DNA of 64,000 bases from Apostichopus japonicus (taxonomy: Eukaryota > Echinodermata > Holothuroidea > Aspidochirotida > Stichopodidae), in the NCBI RefSeq assembly GCF_037975245.1, contig NC_092580.1, forward strand, positions 27,433,501 through 27,497,500, read 5' to 3'. The stretch's first letter is position 1. Every line of letters starts with the position of its first letter. This document shows, in pieces, positions 13,201 to 23,700 of the stretch. The translations under genes and the position numbers were made by a program. Under the pieces are notes generated by a model. The model saw nothing but the letters and a program-made list of their open reading frames with translations, had not been told where the DNA came from and did not search any database.

Positions 13201-15476
13201 GTAATTACGGTATACATACGGAGTAGTATCGAAAAGCAATAGTTTCTGAGCGGTCAAAATAGAATTCTAGATATTGTCCCGGAAGGAAAATTGATTAATT
13301 TGAGCTTCTAGTTAATAGTTTTATTTGGCTTCTAACGTTTTGTCACTCAGAGAACTTACCAAGTTGGTGCTAATTTTAATAAAGTAGAAATTCATTACTT
13401 TGAAATTAAGGTTGTCTTGTTTTTACCAGTAACAAATAAATAGAATTATTATGGTACTTAAAAGATGGAAACAGCATCAGAAAGGTAATTAAACCAAACA
13501 AAGGCTTGAAGTGCTTGAAAGCATGAGAACCGAATATCGCTTTAGATTAGAAAAAGAATAAAGTTGAATACCTTGTAAAAATGGTATAAAGTCAAAGATC
13601 ATATCATGTGCCTTACTTTTCATTTCTAGCCCATCTGTAGAAAATCTTTCTAACATTATTGCTCAAAGAATTAATTAAAGCGTTTCAGCAAATGCTTAGA
13701 TTTTCATCGACACTTTTGCAAGTCCCCTGTCGACTAATGTGGAATAGTATATTAAATGTCTGAAATATTTAAGCATACCTTGGTGGAAATTGGAAACTTT
13801 GTGTAAAGCCCACTATAGTCAATGCGTGTGTATTGGGGATCATTTGAAGTATAAAATGGTTTAAAATACTGTTTTGACGATGGTTTCGGATAATTTGGTG
13901 ATTAAATGTTGAATCACAAAAACCAGTGGCTGTCTGTCTTTGTTAACCAAATCAGTCATGTGACTCACATGCATGTTCTACCTCAGCGATATCACATGAA
14001 GTCAACAATAGTGTAACATAAATAAATCCTGTGTGTTTATATCGGCAAGTTGAACATGAAAACACCGAAACACCGTAGGCCGTCTGGTTTCGATATCTTA
14101 ATGTCTGATCAACATATCGTAGCTAGGCATTTCATCATCACAGAGGTGATACCAGCAAGATGCATGTTAATGGAAATCCAGACCGATTAAACTTACAGTT
14201 CCTCAGAATTGTAGGTTTGGAAGGCAGAGGAAGGAGGTCGGTGTAGGTTAAGTGCTGAAATGTTCATTACCCTCAACAAAACTTTCTTCATCTGCCTGCG
14301 AGCTATTTTTTTTTGTATGAAAGCTATTTTTCGAAAATTGTTCTTCACTATTTTTATTAGGTGGTCAATTATGATAAGATGCTGGTCGGAGACGAGAGGG
14401 TGAACCTGACAAGGTATGCAGTGTGGGACATTGACCCCTCCCCCACCTCACCGTACGGGGATGACGTGTACGGGTACCAGGTGGTGGCCCGCAGCATCAA
14501 ACAAGTCTTCCCCGATGCCATCATAGCACCATGTGAGTAGAACATAGCAAGTGTGTGAGAGATATGTTGGAATACCAGCTCTTCACTAATAACTTTGAGG
14601 TATTTGAACAACCCACAATGAGTTATAAGAGGAAGGGGGTGGTGGGTCAAAGCGGGCTATAACCCCCCCGGAAATATGAGATAAAGAATACTGTATTCTC
14701 CTAGTACCCTAAATGGTAGTGAAGACTTCAGAAAGTGGGACCAGTGTCATAGTTGTCCCCAGGGGCCCTGTCAGGGGGCTTTGGTCTGAACAGGCTGGTG
14801 CCAAAAACAAGCGCTTTATTCAGTTAGCTGTTTTAGAGTGATATTCCCCTTTCCACCAGATTCAAAGAATTGCTAGAATTATATTCTGTTGGACGTTTAA
14901 GTAGTTTTTCGGTTTGTATAACAAAGTATACTTTAATTTCTGGTAGTTAGCTACCACAGTTAATGTCACTCATAGCTTAAGCCGAGATACTAATATGCAA
15001 AGTAGGCTAGGCTAAATAACTGTACTATAATAGTGTGGTAGGTCAAAATCATATGTATTTGTTTTAAAAAGACAAAAGAAAAAATAGACTTTTGAAAAAT
15101 AGAATTTGCGAAGTTTTGAAAAAGTTTTCCTACCTCTCTCAATGTCATACTCATTTCGGATCATAAAAATAATGGCATCTTGTTTCGATAAATCAGTGAC
15201 TTGATTTGATATTAATTATTCATGTTATTTTGATGATCTCCAACAGCTGTCATGATAGGAAACACCGATACAAAGTTTTATTGGAACATGACGGATCAGA
15301 TCTACCGTTTCTGTCCCACGCTGATGGTGCAGAGTGACTTGGCCCGATTCCACGGCCTCAACGAGAGAATGAGCTTGAAGAACATACAAGCAACGGTGAA
15401 CTTTTACTATCACGTCATGGCAAACGCAGACTCAAAGGAGGTCTTCTCCAAACATGCCCATACTGATGAACTGTGA
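4025..15476 (+). CDS. PM20D1: PM20D1-like M20 peptidase (N-fatty-acyl-amino-acid synthase/hydrolase), complete, 11 coding exons
   Basis: Joining 4025-4286, 6844-7076, 7513-7599, 9123-9256, 9576-9698, 10395-10470, 11428-11489, 11979-12057, 12441-12512, 14361-14532 and 15247-15476 gives one open frame of 509 residues. Every junction is GT-AG and phase-matched. The length is close to vertebrate PM20D1 (about 500). Seen: an N-terminal hydrophobic stretch (about residues 7-24), TAHMDVVP with H127 and D129, GRGTIDNKNS with D159, GLGFDEE with E193/E194, D220 in LLDEG, and H469 in RFHGLNE. These are the metal and catalytic positions of the M20A family. Known of the family: PM20D1 is secreted and reversibly condenses fatty acids with amino acids. 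Inferred: same chemistry here. The protein ends HTDEL, which could act as a weak ER-retrieval signal. The start at 4025 is chosen because it precedes the hydrophobic segment; an upstream acceptor-like site at about 4000 suggests a non-coding 5' exon. Confidence 0.93.
4890..5951. mobile_element. hAT-type MITE (outer), with nested insertion
   Basis: Ends are inverted: CAGTGGCGGCGGAAC at the left and, reversed, CAGGCGCGGCGGAAC at the right. It is flanked by a perfect 8-bp target duplication TCAGGTTG at 4882-4889 and 5952-5959. It has no coding capacity and lies in intron 1 of the PM20D1-like gene. Confidence 0.85.
5247..5634. mobile_element. hAT-type MITE nested in the outer element
   Basis: Ends TAGTGGCGGAGC and (reversed) CAGTGGCGGAGC; perfect 8-bp duplication CCCTTACT at 5239-5246 and 5635-5642. 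It shares an internal GGTGGCGCTCCGCTTAGATA block with its host element (near 5550 and 5885), so the two belong to related subfamilies. Confidence 0.85.
6844..7076 (+). CDS. PM20D1: PM20D1-like coding exon 2 (metal-binding HxD)
   Basis: Acceptor ATGCCAG|C is phase-matched to exon 1 and donor is ATG|GTAAGT. Encodes residues 88-165 with GSDPSLTPYMLTAHMDVVP (H127, D129) and YGRGTIDNKNSVM (bridging D159). The block aligns residue by residue with PM20D1 as known from vertebrates. Confidence 0.93.
7161..7455 (+). repeat. Polypyrimidine minisatellite in PM20D1 intron 2
   Basis: Almost only C and T on the sense strand, built from CACTTCCCTTTCCCACCCC-like units. It fills most of the 436-nt intron and makes several false open frames on both strands. 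Confidence 0.9.
7513..7599 (+). CDS. PM20D1: PM20D1-like coding exon 3 (catalytic EE)
   Basis: 29 codons in phase 0. Contains MEALEFRLKSG and SFYIGLGFDEE, whose two glutamates (E193, E194) are the general base and metal ligand of M20 peptidases. Acceptor TCCTTTCAG, donor GAG|GTATAA. Confidence 0.92.
8512..8533 (+). repeat. Poly(C) tract of 22
   Basis: Uninterrupted C run followed by a run of A, in PM20D1 intron 3. It is the longest of many poly(C)/poly(G) runs in the window. Confidence 0.9.
8602..8710 (+). repeat. Dispersed repeat tail, copy 1
   Basis: An AAT run followed by GCAAATTTATAAAGCGCCAA and a copy-like GCTCAGTGGCGC. A similar layout at 28,811-28,875 suggests a shared dispersed element. 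Confidence 0.4.
9123..9256 (+). CDS. PM20D1: PM20D1-like coding exon 4
   Basis: Encodes residues 195-238, including RGVRLEFLLDEG with metal-ligand D220. Acceptor TTTTGGCAG, donor CT|GTGAGT (phase 2). The frame continues correctly into exon 5 as CT+A. Confidence 0.92.
9576..9698 (+). CDS. PM20D1: PM20D1-like coding exon 5
   Basis: Encodes VSVAEKGAVTLNI and ATGHSSMPGKES, the start of the M20 dimerisation domain with its conserved GHSS-P motif. Acceptor TGTTTTAG, donor CAG|GTTAGT. Confidence 0.92.
10395..10470 (+). CDS. PM20D1: PM20D1-like coding exon 6
   Basis: Encodes RLEANPHPSMFGRGPEKG and a following helix. Acceptor TATATGTAG, donor GAA|GTGAGT. The open frame runs on past the donor to 10620, but that read-through is intronic. 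Confidence 0.9.
11428..11489 (+). CDS. PM20D1: PM20D1-like coding exon 7 (short)
   Basis: A 62-nt exon that fills the gap expected between exons 6 and 8. It encodes AVFPLKFVLTNLWFFGPVVS, matching the FPFPVN-NPWLF region of PM20D1. Acceptor CATAACAG, donor CTG|GTAAGA; both phases fit. Confidence 0.85.
11979..12057 (+). CDS. PM20D1: PM20D1-like coding exon 8
   Basis: Encodes IMSMKPSTNALIRTTTAVT and following residues, close to the NPLTNAIIRTTTALT motif of PM20D1. Acceptor TCGTTTTAG, donor AAG|GTAAAA. Confidence 0.92.
12441..12512 (+). CDS. PM20D1: PM20D1-like coding exon 9
   Basis: 24 codons encoding INVLAPLGWGIVNHRIHPTQ and SIEE, the end of the dimerisation domain (NFRIHPGQ in vertebrates). 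Acceptor ATTATGCAG, donor GAG|GTAAGT. Confidence 0.92.
12634..12790. repeat. 33-bp tandem repeat
   Basis: Between four and five copies of CATATCATACTGACATTTGA plus TTGGATAACAAGC in the PM20D1 intron after exon 9. It keeps an artificial frame open. Confidence 0.9.
14361..14532 (+). CDS. PM20D1: PM20D1-like coding exon 10
   Basis: Encodes residues 377-433, including DIDPSPTSPYGDD, GYQVVARSIKQVFPDAIIAP. Acceptor TTTTATTAG, donor AT|GTGAGT (phase 1). Confidence 0.92.
15247..15476 (+). CDS. PM20D1: PM20D1-like terminal coding exon 11
   Basis: Encodes IGNTDTKFYWN, IYRFCPTLM and RFHGLNERMS, with H469 the last metal ligand, then the C-terminal helix and HTDEL followed by TGA. Candidate poly(A) signals AATAAA occur at 15667-15672 and 15701-15706. 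Confidence 0.93.
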
Positions 15477-15706
15477 AGTCCTTAGTGGATCCAAATCAGC
15501 TTGCCTTCTCTACCATTGCCCAGGATTTTACAATTTAGAGTGTCACGTTTGTGCCATGGATGGATGAATGTCTTAATGAGGAATGTGAACAAAGTGTTGG
15601 TTTGTTATTGGTAAATCATATGCTAAAGAGAGAACCCCACCCCTCCCCCACCCCTCCCCTCCCCCAAATAAATGGTAAGAAACAACAGTCGTTGATATGT
15701 AATAAA
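15477..15706 (+). other. Probable 3' UTR of the PM20D1-like gene
   Basis: Follows the TGA at 15474-15476. It holds a C-rich run at about 15640-15665 and two AATAAA hexamers (15667, 15701). The true cleavage site is not known; further AATAAA motifs occur near 15980 and 16045. Confidence 0.45.
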
Positions 15707-16497
15707 GGTATATATGGATACTTTGTTAGTAACTATATAATATGCAACAATGAATTGAATGCAGTATCTAATTTAATAATTTTGTCTGTTACTACCAATT
15801 AAAGTGCATGATAGTTTGATATGGAGTTGCCTAATGTAGTGACTCTTGTGTGAACACACATGTGTGTGTGTGTTTTTATATATACTCAATGAGGTGAATA
15901 TTTAGCATATAAAAGGTAAAAATAAGAAAAAGTATGGATGTGCCTTTCATAAAAAAGTTTTATCATCATCTCGTTTTAACTAATAAAGCAGGGTATAGAT
16001 TGTAGATATGTATTTTGTTTCAAATATCTTCACCATATCTATCAAATAAAGTAACCATGGTAATAGGGCTATTCATGAATGTCAAATTATCTAGGTTACC
16101 TAGCTAACTCTACAATGGCACTGGTTAGTTGGAAACCATGTCAGGTTCGCTGCACAAGTGATATTTAGTGAACGTTTAACTGGAATATGTACTTTATAGG
16201 TCTGTGGTTGTCTTGTGAAATATATGCCAAAGACATAACTTTATATTCATATTAATTGATTGCAAATAACAATGTCTTTCTTCCGATTACATGTCGTAAC
16301 AGGATTTCTGTTTTCTATCATTTTTTTTTTGAGAAAGAAAGGTGCAAGTTAAAATTGTTTACAAGATTTATTCATACGGTAGATTATGAGGTAACTAAAT
16401 AATTTTCAAATCTTCAAAAGACCTATAGCAACTTGTAACCAGCTGTCAAGTGTTTCTTTGTTATTGCATAACATTAAATATGCCTATGGTCATCCTT

Positions 16498-16595
16498 TAA
16501 TAAACACTATAATTGTTAAAAAACACTATAATTGTTAAAGAAAACACTATAATTGTTAATAAACACTTTAAATTGTTAAAAATCGCTATAATGGT
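16498..16595. repeat. Short tandem repeat (about 20 bp)
   Basis: Five imperfect copies of AAACACTATAATTGTTAA in intergenic DNA downstream of the PM20D1-like gene. Confidence 0.8.
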
Positions 16596-17884
16596 TGGGT
16601 GCTTCTAATTCATACAAAGAAATGATTTGTTTTGAAAAGCCTATTTCACAAACCTGACCCGGAGCAAAGGAATGCATCATGAAATGGTCACAGTATTTCA
16701 GAACTCCTCTTTTTTTTTATTCCTATGAAGTTTTGTAATAGTTTTATGAAATCAATGATAACTTTGCAACAATTTTAATTATGTCAACAATAAAGATTAA
16801 AATCTGTTCAGATCAGTAAATTAAAAAAATCATCTTCAGTGTTCTCTGTTGTTGAGTCATTTTCATCCGACTGGGGTCTCAAGAATGAAGGAGCCTCAAA
16901 AACCAATGGAATAAATCAAAATATTTTTGACATGAGGGAGAGGGGCAGATGGGGGTGGGGATGGGGGATGGGGGGAGTGAGATGGGGGATGACCATTTCA
17001 AAGCAATGATTTTCATGCGAAACCTGCTTTGAGATCTTGCACAGCCTTTGCAAATTGTGGTTTCAGATATGGTACCCAATTAACTTTCATTTTTCTCCCC
17101 AATGTTAAACTATACTTCTCAGTGGCACTTCCAGTAACACTATAGGTATAATGGTATCAAGCAGTAAAGTGAAGATCACTGATAAAACACACAACAAAAT
17201 GAGCGAGAAGACAAAAAGAAGAAACAAGGCAGATTAATTAGAGAAAACCTCTTGGTGTTATTACAAAAACCAAAATTGGACAAAAAAACAAAATTAATTC
17301 TAAATCATTGGTTTTGATCTCAAAAACTCTAGAAATTTCATAACTGATTGCATAGCAGGTATTCTAATCCAAATTCAAAGACAAAAAATGAAGGATTTCT
17401 TGATTAAGGACACTTGATTTTAATATGATTCCAAAAGTTCAAAATATGGCATACAAATAGAGCTTACTAAAAAAAACTACTGGAAGTGTTGAGAAAGACA
17501 TTTACATACAATATGGAGATGTGTGTGTAATTACTGTTCTGTGTGTGTCTGTGTTTGCTTAACATTAGCGGGATCCTTTTAGGCAAAGAATTCAACAAGT
17601 CTTTATTTATTTTAGCAAAACTGATTATTTGAAATTTCTATGATTATTAATTGCCCTACACATCAGTCTTTTGCCTCTCGGGGTGCAAGCCTTTTTGTTG
17701 CTCTATCAAGCTTGCACACTAAGATGGGGATAAACTTTCAGTTTGTAAAATACAGGCAGGATTGAATTTATTGGAGGAAATTCAACAGATTCAGATATAT
17801 ATGTTAAGCTTAGGCACCAATTTACCCATATGGTTTTTGTATTAGGATACAAAAGGCTAACGAAAAAATGTGCATTTCTTAACA

Positions 17885-18277
17885 TCTTGATAGATAAATC
17901 ATGCATACTACATACAAGAAATTCCTGTTTTTTAGAAGTATTATGCTGCAATTATCTTTTGAATTTTTGAAATATTGAAAAACCGAAATTGATTCAGAGA
18001 GTGTATACCAATATCAAAAACACTTCTAAGGCACTTTGTGAAGGTACAAATTCATATCAAAATAGACCATAACGTAATTTTTGAACAACTTGATAGATTA
18101 ATCATGCATACTACCTACAAGGAATTCCTGTTTTTTACAAGTATCATGTTGCAATTAATTTTCTTTTGTTTTTGAAATATTGAACAGCAGAAAGTGTAAA
18201 GTGTATACCAATATCAAAAAAACTTCTAAGGCACCATGTGAACGTACAAATTCATATCAAATTAGACCATAACGTAA
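17885..18277 (+). repeat. Direct duplication of about 190 bp
   Basis: 17885-18077 and 18089-18277 are diverged direct copies. Both begin CTTGATAGAT and share GTGTATACCAATATCAAAAA, TTCTAAGGCAC and AGACCATAACGTAA. No coding frame is kept. Confidence 0.85.
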
Positions 18278-19657
18278 AAAATTCAAGATGTGTTTAAACA
18301 AAAAGGCTACTTTGCCGGTAATTGTCAATCAACTTTTCAGGATGATCATATTCATTGTTAGACATTTAAATGGTTTGTGTTCTATCATGCATCAAAAATC
18401 ATATTAAAATTCATCAATCTGTAATGACTATAGAAAATGTTAACATGTAGCTGACAAGTTTCCAAGATACCTCTTTTTTACTGGATGTTCCTGCTTTTCC
18501 CAATTTTTGTTTAAATATAATAAGAAGAGCCAACAAAACCAAACTAATTCTTGGCAGTGGCAGACTTCCCTAGGCCTGGCAGTGAAACAAGTAACCAAGT
18601 TCTAACACAAAGACCAAAATTTGGCTACCAAGACGAGAAAAATTCTACCTTTCTAGAAAATGCATAGGCTCTATATGCAAATATCATTTTATCTCCATGG
18701 AATATAACTTGTTTAAATGTTCATGGCTTTCCTATCCCTATAGAGCAGCACATTGTTAAACACCTCCCCTCATCCCCATATCAAACCTCCCTCCCCCCCA
18801 TCAAAAAAAAAGAACAGAGGTAGTTTCTCCCTGAAACTATAAACAAGGACCAGCATGAATGCCCACAAATGATCTTTCCACAGAAATAAAAGTGTGAAAA
18901 ATTTTGCCTTGTGAAAAAGGAAAAGTCCTACTTGACAAATGGAGACGAAAAATGATTTGGAGTTAATATACAAATGGTTATCGCACAAAGATAATAAGGT
19001 TAAAAGATTATATATTAATTAATATTATATAATTGACCTTAAATAATGAACCGAATCTCATGGGAAATTGGATAATGATGTTAAGAAAACGGAAGAAAAA
19101 AAAAGTATCGAGGACGACATGCCTCCTTAAAAAGTTATGGTTTGATCGTGTTTGCGTCATACTGTATTGCCGTCGACAAACGTCGGGCAATTTTATCTTT
19201 CTTATCAAAACTACAAAGAGGAGACTTGTATAACAAGACATGATTTCTCCACACGCCCCCCCCCCCCTTTCTTGATCTTTTCACATTAAAATGTGATCTG
19301 TAAGATAACAATACGCTTAAGCTAAGTATAAACCAAGACAGAAATATCTACATAAATGAAAAGTACGATCATATTTGCTTTTTTTTTTTTTATCTCCTCA
19401 CCATCTTTTGTCGAAAGAAACTACATTAATATAGGTTGCAATGACCATGCACAATTAGAGATCAATGAATTTCCACACTTTAAACCGATCTGCTCAAGTA
19501 ATAAAATCTTGCTTGCAAACGTTCTGCGTTCAATTGTTTTCGAACGTTGCTCCCATCGATAGAAAAGAAAAATTTTAGCATTTTACCCAAAACTGAGAAA
19601 GTGGTAAAAATTTGGTCAATTCTTGTGCAGCAATCACTTTTGGACTACTTTTGGTTA

Positions 19658-20613
19658 TTTATTTGTAGCTTCTGGTCATAGACTTGATGTAATTTATAGA
19701 GAAATAGTTACTGCTTCGTATACTAAAATGATTCGATTCGTTTGTACACACTACTACCGAAACCAAAATTCTGCGGAAAATAACACTGTAAAGCTCGTCC
19801 GTCTTTTTTGTTTTACTCGATGGGATAACATGATTTTGCTTCCTGATCCCTTCGGTTATTATAGCACCATAAACAAACAGCAAAAAAAGCTTTTATAAGA
19901 AAGAATTAGATATCCATTTAGGATATCGATGCAGCATGTATTGTGTTGTTTTTATCATATGAAAGAATTGTATGTTTTTAAACTGAAAACGTCAAGGTAA
20001 AAGAACTTGTAAGCTAAAGCACACTAATGGGGGTCGAATTTCGAACCTCTGGTCCCTTTCTACTCCAGGGAATTTGATTCTACAGCTGAACTAGACATTT
20101 CCTCCTTCTTCATCATCTTCTTGTCAAGACCTTTGACAAAATGAAGGTTTTTTCTACTGAAATATTCAACAAAACAAAACCATACTTGATCCTTCTCACA
20201 AACCTCGAGAAAGATGAAAAACAAAAGTAATCACTATTTTCGTCCGCGTGCAGATATTTTCATTTCTGATTTTTTTTTTGGCCCTTTTGCTTTCGTCTTT
20301 TTCTTCTGCAAAAGATGGGCTTCCCAAAAAAATCTTTATATCTGTCATTAAGAGCAAGATATTCCAAAGAGGCTCTGCGAGCCTCAGAACGACCGCTAGA
20401 TTACTGAAACTTCTGGGCTTTTTCGACTCGAGATATGTTCAGACGATGGATTCGTTATAAAGGACTATTAAATAGAAAGATTGAGCTTTGGTTACAAGAT
20501 AAGAGATCAAGTTTGTGACCTTAAACATGGTAAAATAAATAACTAGCACTCGGGGGTGGGTGTGGGTGGGTGGGTTGGTTGGTGGGTGGGAGGGGATGTA
20601 AGAAACGTTAGTG
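19658..20613 (-). other. Possible 3' UTR of the laminin beta gene
   Basis: Starts after the TAG. The first AATAAA hexamer seen on the minus strand is at 19658-19663. A C-rich stretch (20553-20596 on the minus strand) lies just after the stop. The end is an inference. Confidence 0.3.
20553..20596 (+). other. G-quadruplex-forming G-rich stretch
   Basis: GGGGGTGGGTGTGGGTGGGT and further GGG runs on the plus strand. It lies 18-61 bp beyond the laminin stop codon, so the laminin transcript carries the C-rich complement. Confidence 0.7.
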
Positions 20614-20756
20614 CTATAATCTATTACATTCTCGGTAATGCGTCGCCTGGTCTTGTATGTGTATAATGGCGGCCTCCATCTGCATGTTAAGCTCGGCGAT
20701 TTCGTCCGTTAAGTCTGTCAGGGTGTTCTGATTGTCTACAAATTTGGTCTCCATGG
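20614..20756 (-). CDS. LAMB1: Laminin beta terminal exon with C-terminal cysteine
   Basis: Encodes [20 protein letters not shown] and ends YRECNRL then TAG (20614-20616). The near-terminal cysteine is where laminin beta bonds to gamma. Acceptor TTACGCCAG. Confidence 0.93.
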
Positions 20757-23700
20757 CTGGCGTAAGAAATGAGAAGTGGAAAAAGAAAAAAAAGGGTCAA
20801 AGTTGATTGCCTTCATTTTGACTGTTTCTTGTTGGACAATTTCTTTACAGACTAGAAAAAAACAAACAGGAATAGTTAAAACCTTTATTATTAGAACAAA
20901 CATGTTGATTTATCGGTAACATTGACTTGAAAACTACCAAAGCCAGAAGAAGATGGCCGATGATTAGATCCGCCGGCTTGTTGGATTAACGACAAAACTT
21001 AAGAGACATAAGAAAATATCGTCGAGGTAAGATATTAGTTAAATATTTTAAGTCCACTCGATACAGAGCTCCCTGGGCTAGTAGCATTTCGTTACGAGTA
21101 ATGAAGAAGAAGCGGAACGAGTCTTGGCGACCTTACTGTTAGAATCGGAGAGAATCAGTAATTACTTGAGCATTCAACTTAGAAATGACCAAAAAAAAGA
21201 CCAACTCGGGATTGTGTCTAATAGCTTGTTCAATTTGCAATGGCTGGCAAGTAAGGGACGTGGCCTCAGTATCACAAGTCCTGTTCTCTACCTACTCAGC
21301 TTTCCCGCCTCTCCGTGATGACCATCCCTATTTAGGTGTATCCGGGCAGGGGGAGGGTGTGGGGGGAGGGGTGTAAACCCCTCTTTTGAACATCACACAA
21401 AAATATTAAAACATGTTTTCATCACAACCTTGTGTTTAAACCTCATTATAGCTTAATTAATTGGATAAATATGCCAATGAATGCAAAATTTGTTGCCCCA
21501 TCTAAAAATCTGAATTTTTTTGTTTCTGGAGAAGGACACCTAGAAACTCTTACACAGGAGTCTGCTTCAAAGGTCAATCCCACCTCCCCTCCCCCCTCCC
21601 CCTCCCCCCTCCCTACTTTCAAAGGTCTTAGATCTGCCACCCACTATTAAAGCATTTCTGTGGATAACAAACATGCCCCTGTAACTTACAAGAAAATTTT
21701 GCTGAACAAAATATTTACCTTGCAATTCCTCATACTGCTGCTGGGCCCTCTCTTTAAACTTGGTGGCCATCTCCAGCAGGGTCCTGGACCTGTTACGAGC
21801 CAACTCCGTCTCGTGGGCCTTCATAAATATCTGGCCGGCTGTTTTATTATATATATCTGCCAGCTCGCCCGCCTCCTGTACATGAGCAAATTAAAAAAAT
21901 GTGGGGGGGAAATAAATAGCATCTGTTAATAGATGGATGCATTGAAAGGCTTCACATGATACTGGATTATCACCCAGTTTCATAATGAATATTTTTACAA
22001 AGCTTAAAGATGTTCAAAGTTCCATTCCACCACCTTGGTTCATACATCGAAAATTATTCAATGATATATTAGGATACCACAAAACAACTACGGCACTACC
22101 GATTCTGGATTAAACATCAGTCTTGGAGCATGAGTTGGGTGGGGATATTGCTTTATCTCACATGAGATCTTTCTTGATAGGGACAATTCTTATCTACAAC
22201 CTCTGGCATGGTTCTTAGCATTGAATGACAAATAGAACCCAATTCTAACATTAATTCCCAATTCTAACATTAATTCCCAATTCTAACATTAATTCCTAAT
22301 TCTAACATTAATTCCCAATTCTAACATTAACTCTGTACAGTTTACAGACAAGTGTTTCAGATGAAGATGTTGCACTGAACCAACAAAATGTTGCATCAAA
22401 TTGATCAACAACAACACATGCACAGGTAGAGGTCTCTAGGTACCCTAGTCAATTGCCTTTCTTCGTACTAACGGTTAAGCCTAGTGGACCGTTCCATTTC
22501 TTCATTATTTTGGAGTGAAACTTGGCGATAAGTGGAACATGGCTATGAAAGGCAACAGGCTACTTCCAGTTCCGTCTGGTGGTTACCTGTTGGACTAAAT
22601 CGGCCGTGTCCGAGGCATCTTGAGCGGCTAGGGTGGCCTCGTCTATCTTCGCCTCGTTGTCTATAAACCGACCCTGGACGTCCTGAAGCTGTCTCTTCAT
22701 GGCATCGATCTTAGCCTGGAGGTCGTCGGCCTGAGCACCGGCAGCTTCTGCCTCTGATGTGATCTGAATCGATACAAAGATGCAACATAAGTTAGAAGGA
22801 GATGAATAATCTCAGAGATTTACATGTGATCATCTTCGACCTCTTCTTTTTTTTTTGAGGTCACCTTCATTTGCATCTTCCCTTCCACCACGATACCCCA
22901 ATCTGCCTACCTCCCTCCAGTTTCGGTAATTTCCAGAAAGAAATACAATCTCCAGATGTTTTTCAGGAGGGGTAAAATAAAAAACAGACGATAAAAAGGT
23001 GGTCTATGTAGAGGTTGTGTATAAACTGGAAACCGAAGTCATTTCTTTAATCTAGCTAGCATATTTTCCAGATATAATAATTTACAGAAACAAATGGTTT
23101 TGCTCTACTGTATTCTAGCAATACTTGATAACCACACTTATGAACACAATCCAAGAAATTAAACTTTTTTTTAAAGGTAGCTAGAAAAGAGTACAAATGA
23201 CTATGAAAACTCCACTCGGTCCTAGTTTATGTCTGCATCTGTGTTCATTTCTTTTGAATTGCAAGGATATTCTTCAGCCTTGATCTACACCACACACATC
23301 CCATTCCTACCATTTCAGTTGCTTCCGATTCTAATTTTTTCACTGTACGGTGTTACCCAATGCAATCTTGTCTGATTTGAATACAGAATACAGAGACCTG
23401 TGACTTGGCTCATCTCTGACAATAATGAACTGTTACCTAACGAGCATTCCCTTCCTACCTGTGTGATCTCGTTTTCTGCCCTGCCGATATCTTTGTTTGC
23501 TTGCTTGATGGCCGCATCAGCCTCCCCTTGCGCTTCAGCAGCTTCTTCTAATGCAGCTGCTACTCCCTCCGCAGAGCTCTTGACTTCTTCGGCAAAGTCC
23601 CTGTCGCAATGAAATCATTCAGATAATTCTAAGATCAGTCACGGCTGACGATTGATGGATGTCTGTTCAAAACGGGGGAAATCACCCGCCAAATACTTTG

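Larger units (their letters stand above)
7600..15246 (+). other. PM20D1 introns: contents
   Basis: The introns longer than 300 bp between exons 3 and 11 hold AT-rich DNA, poly(C)/poly(G) runs (8512, 9005, 12272), the repeat tail at 8602 and the 33-bp array at 12634. No further exon or RNA gene was seen. Confidence 0.6.
15707..19657. other. Intergenic region between convergent genes
   Basis: AT-rich, with a short tandem repeat (16498) and a 190-bp direct duplication (17885). No coding frame with family support. Confidence 0.6.

Noticed and set aside
20248-20460. Signal-peptide-like frame on the plus strand
   Set aside because: It begins with GTG, not ATG, has no family match and lies in the probable laminin 3' UTR on the opposite strand.
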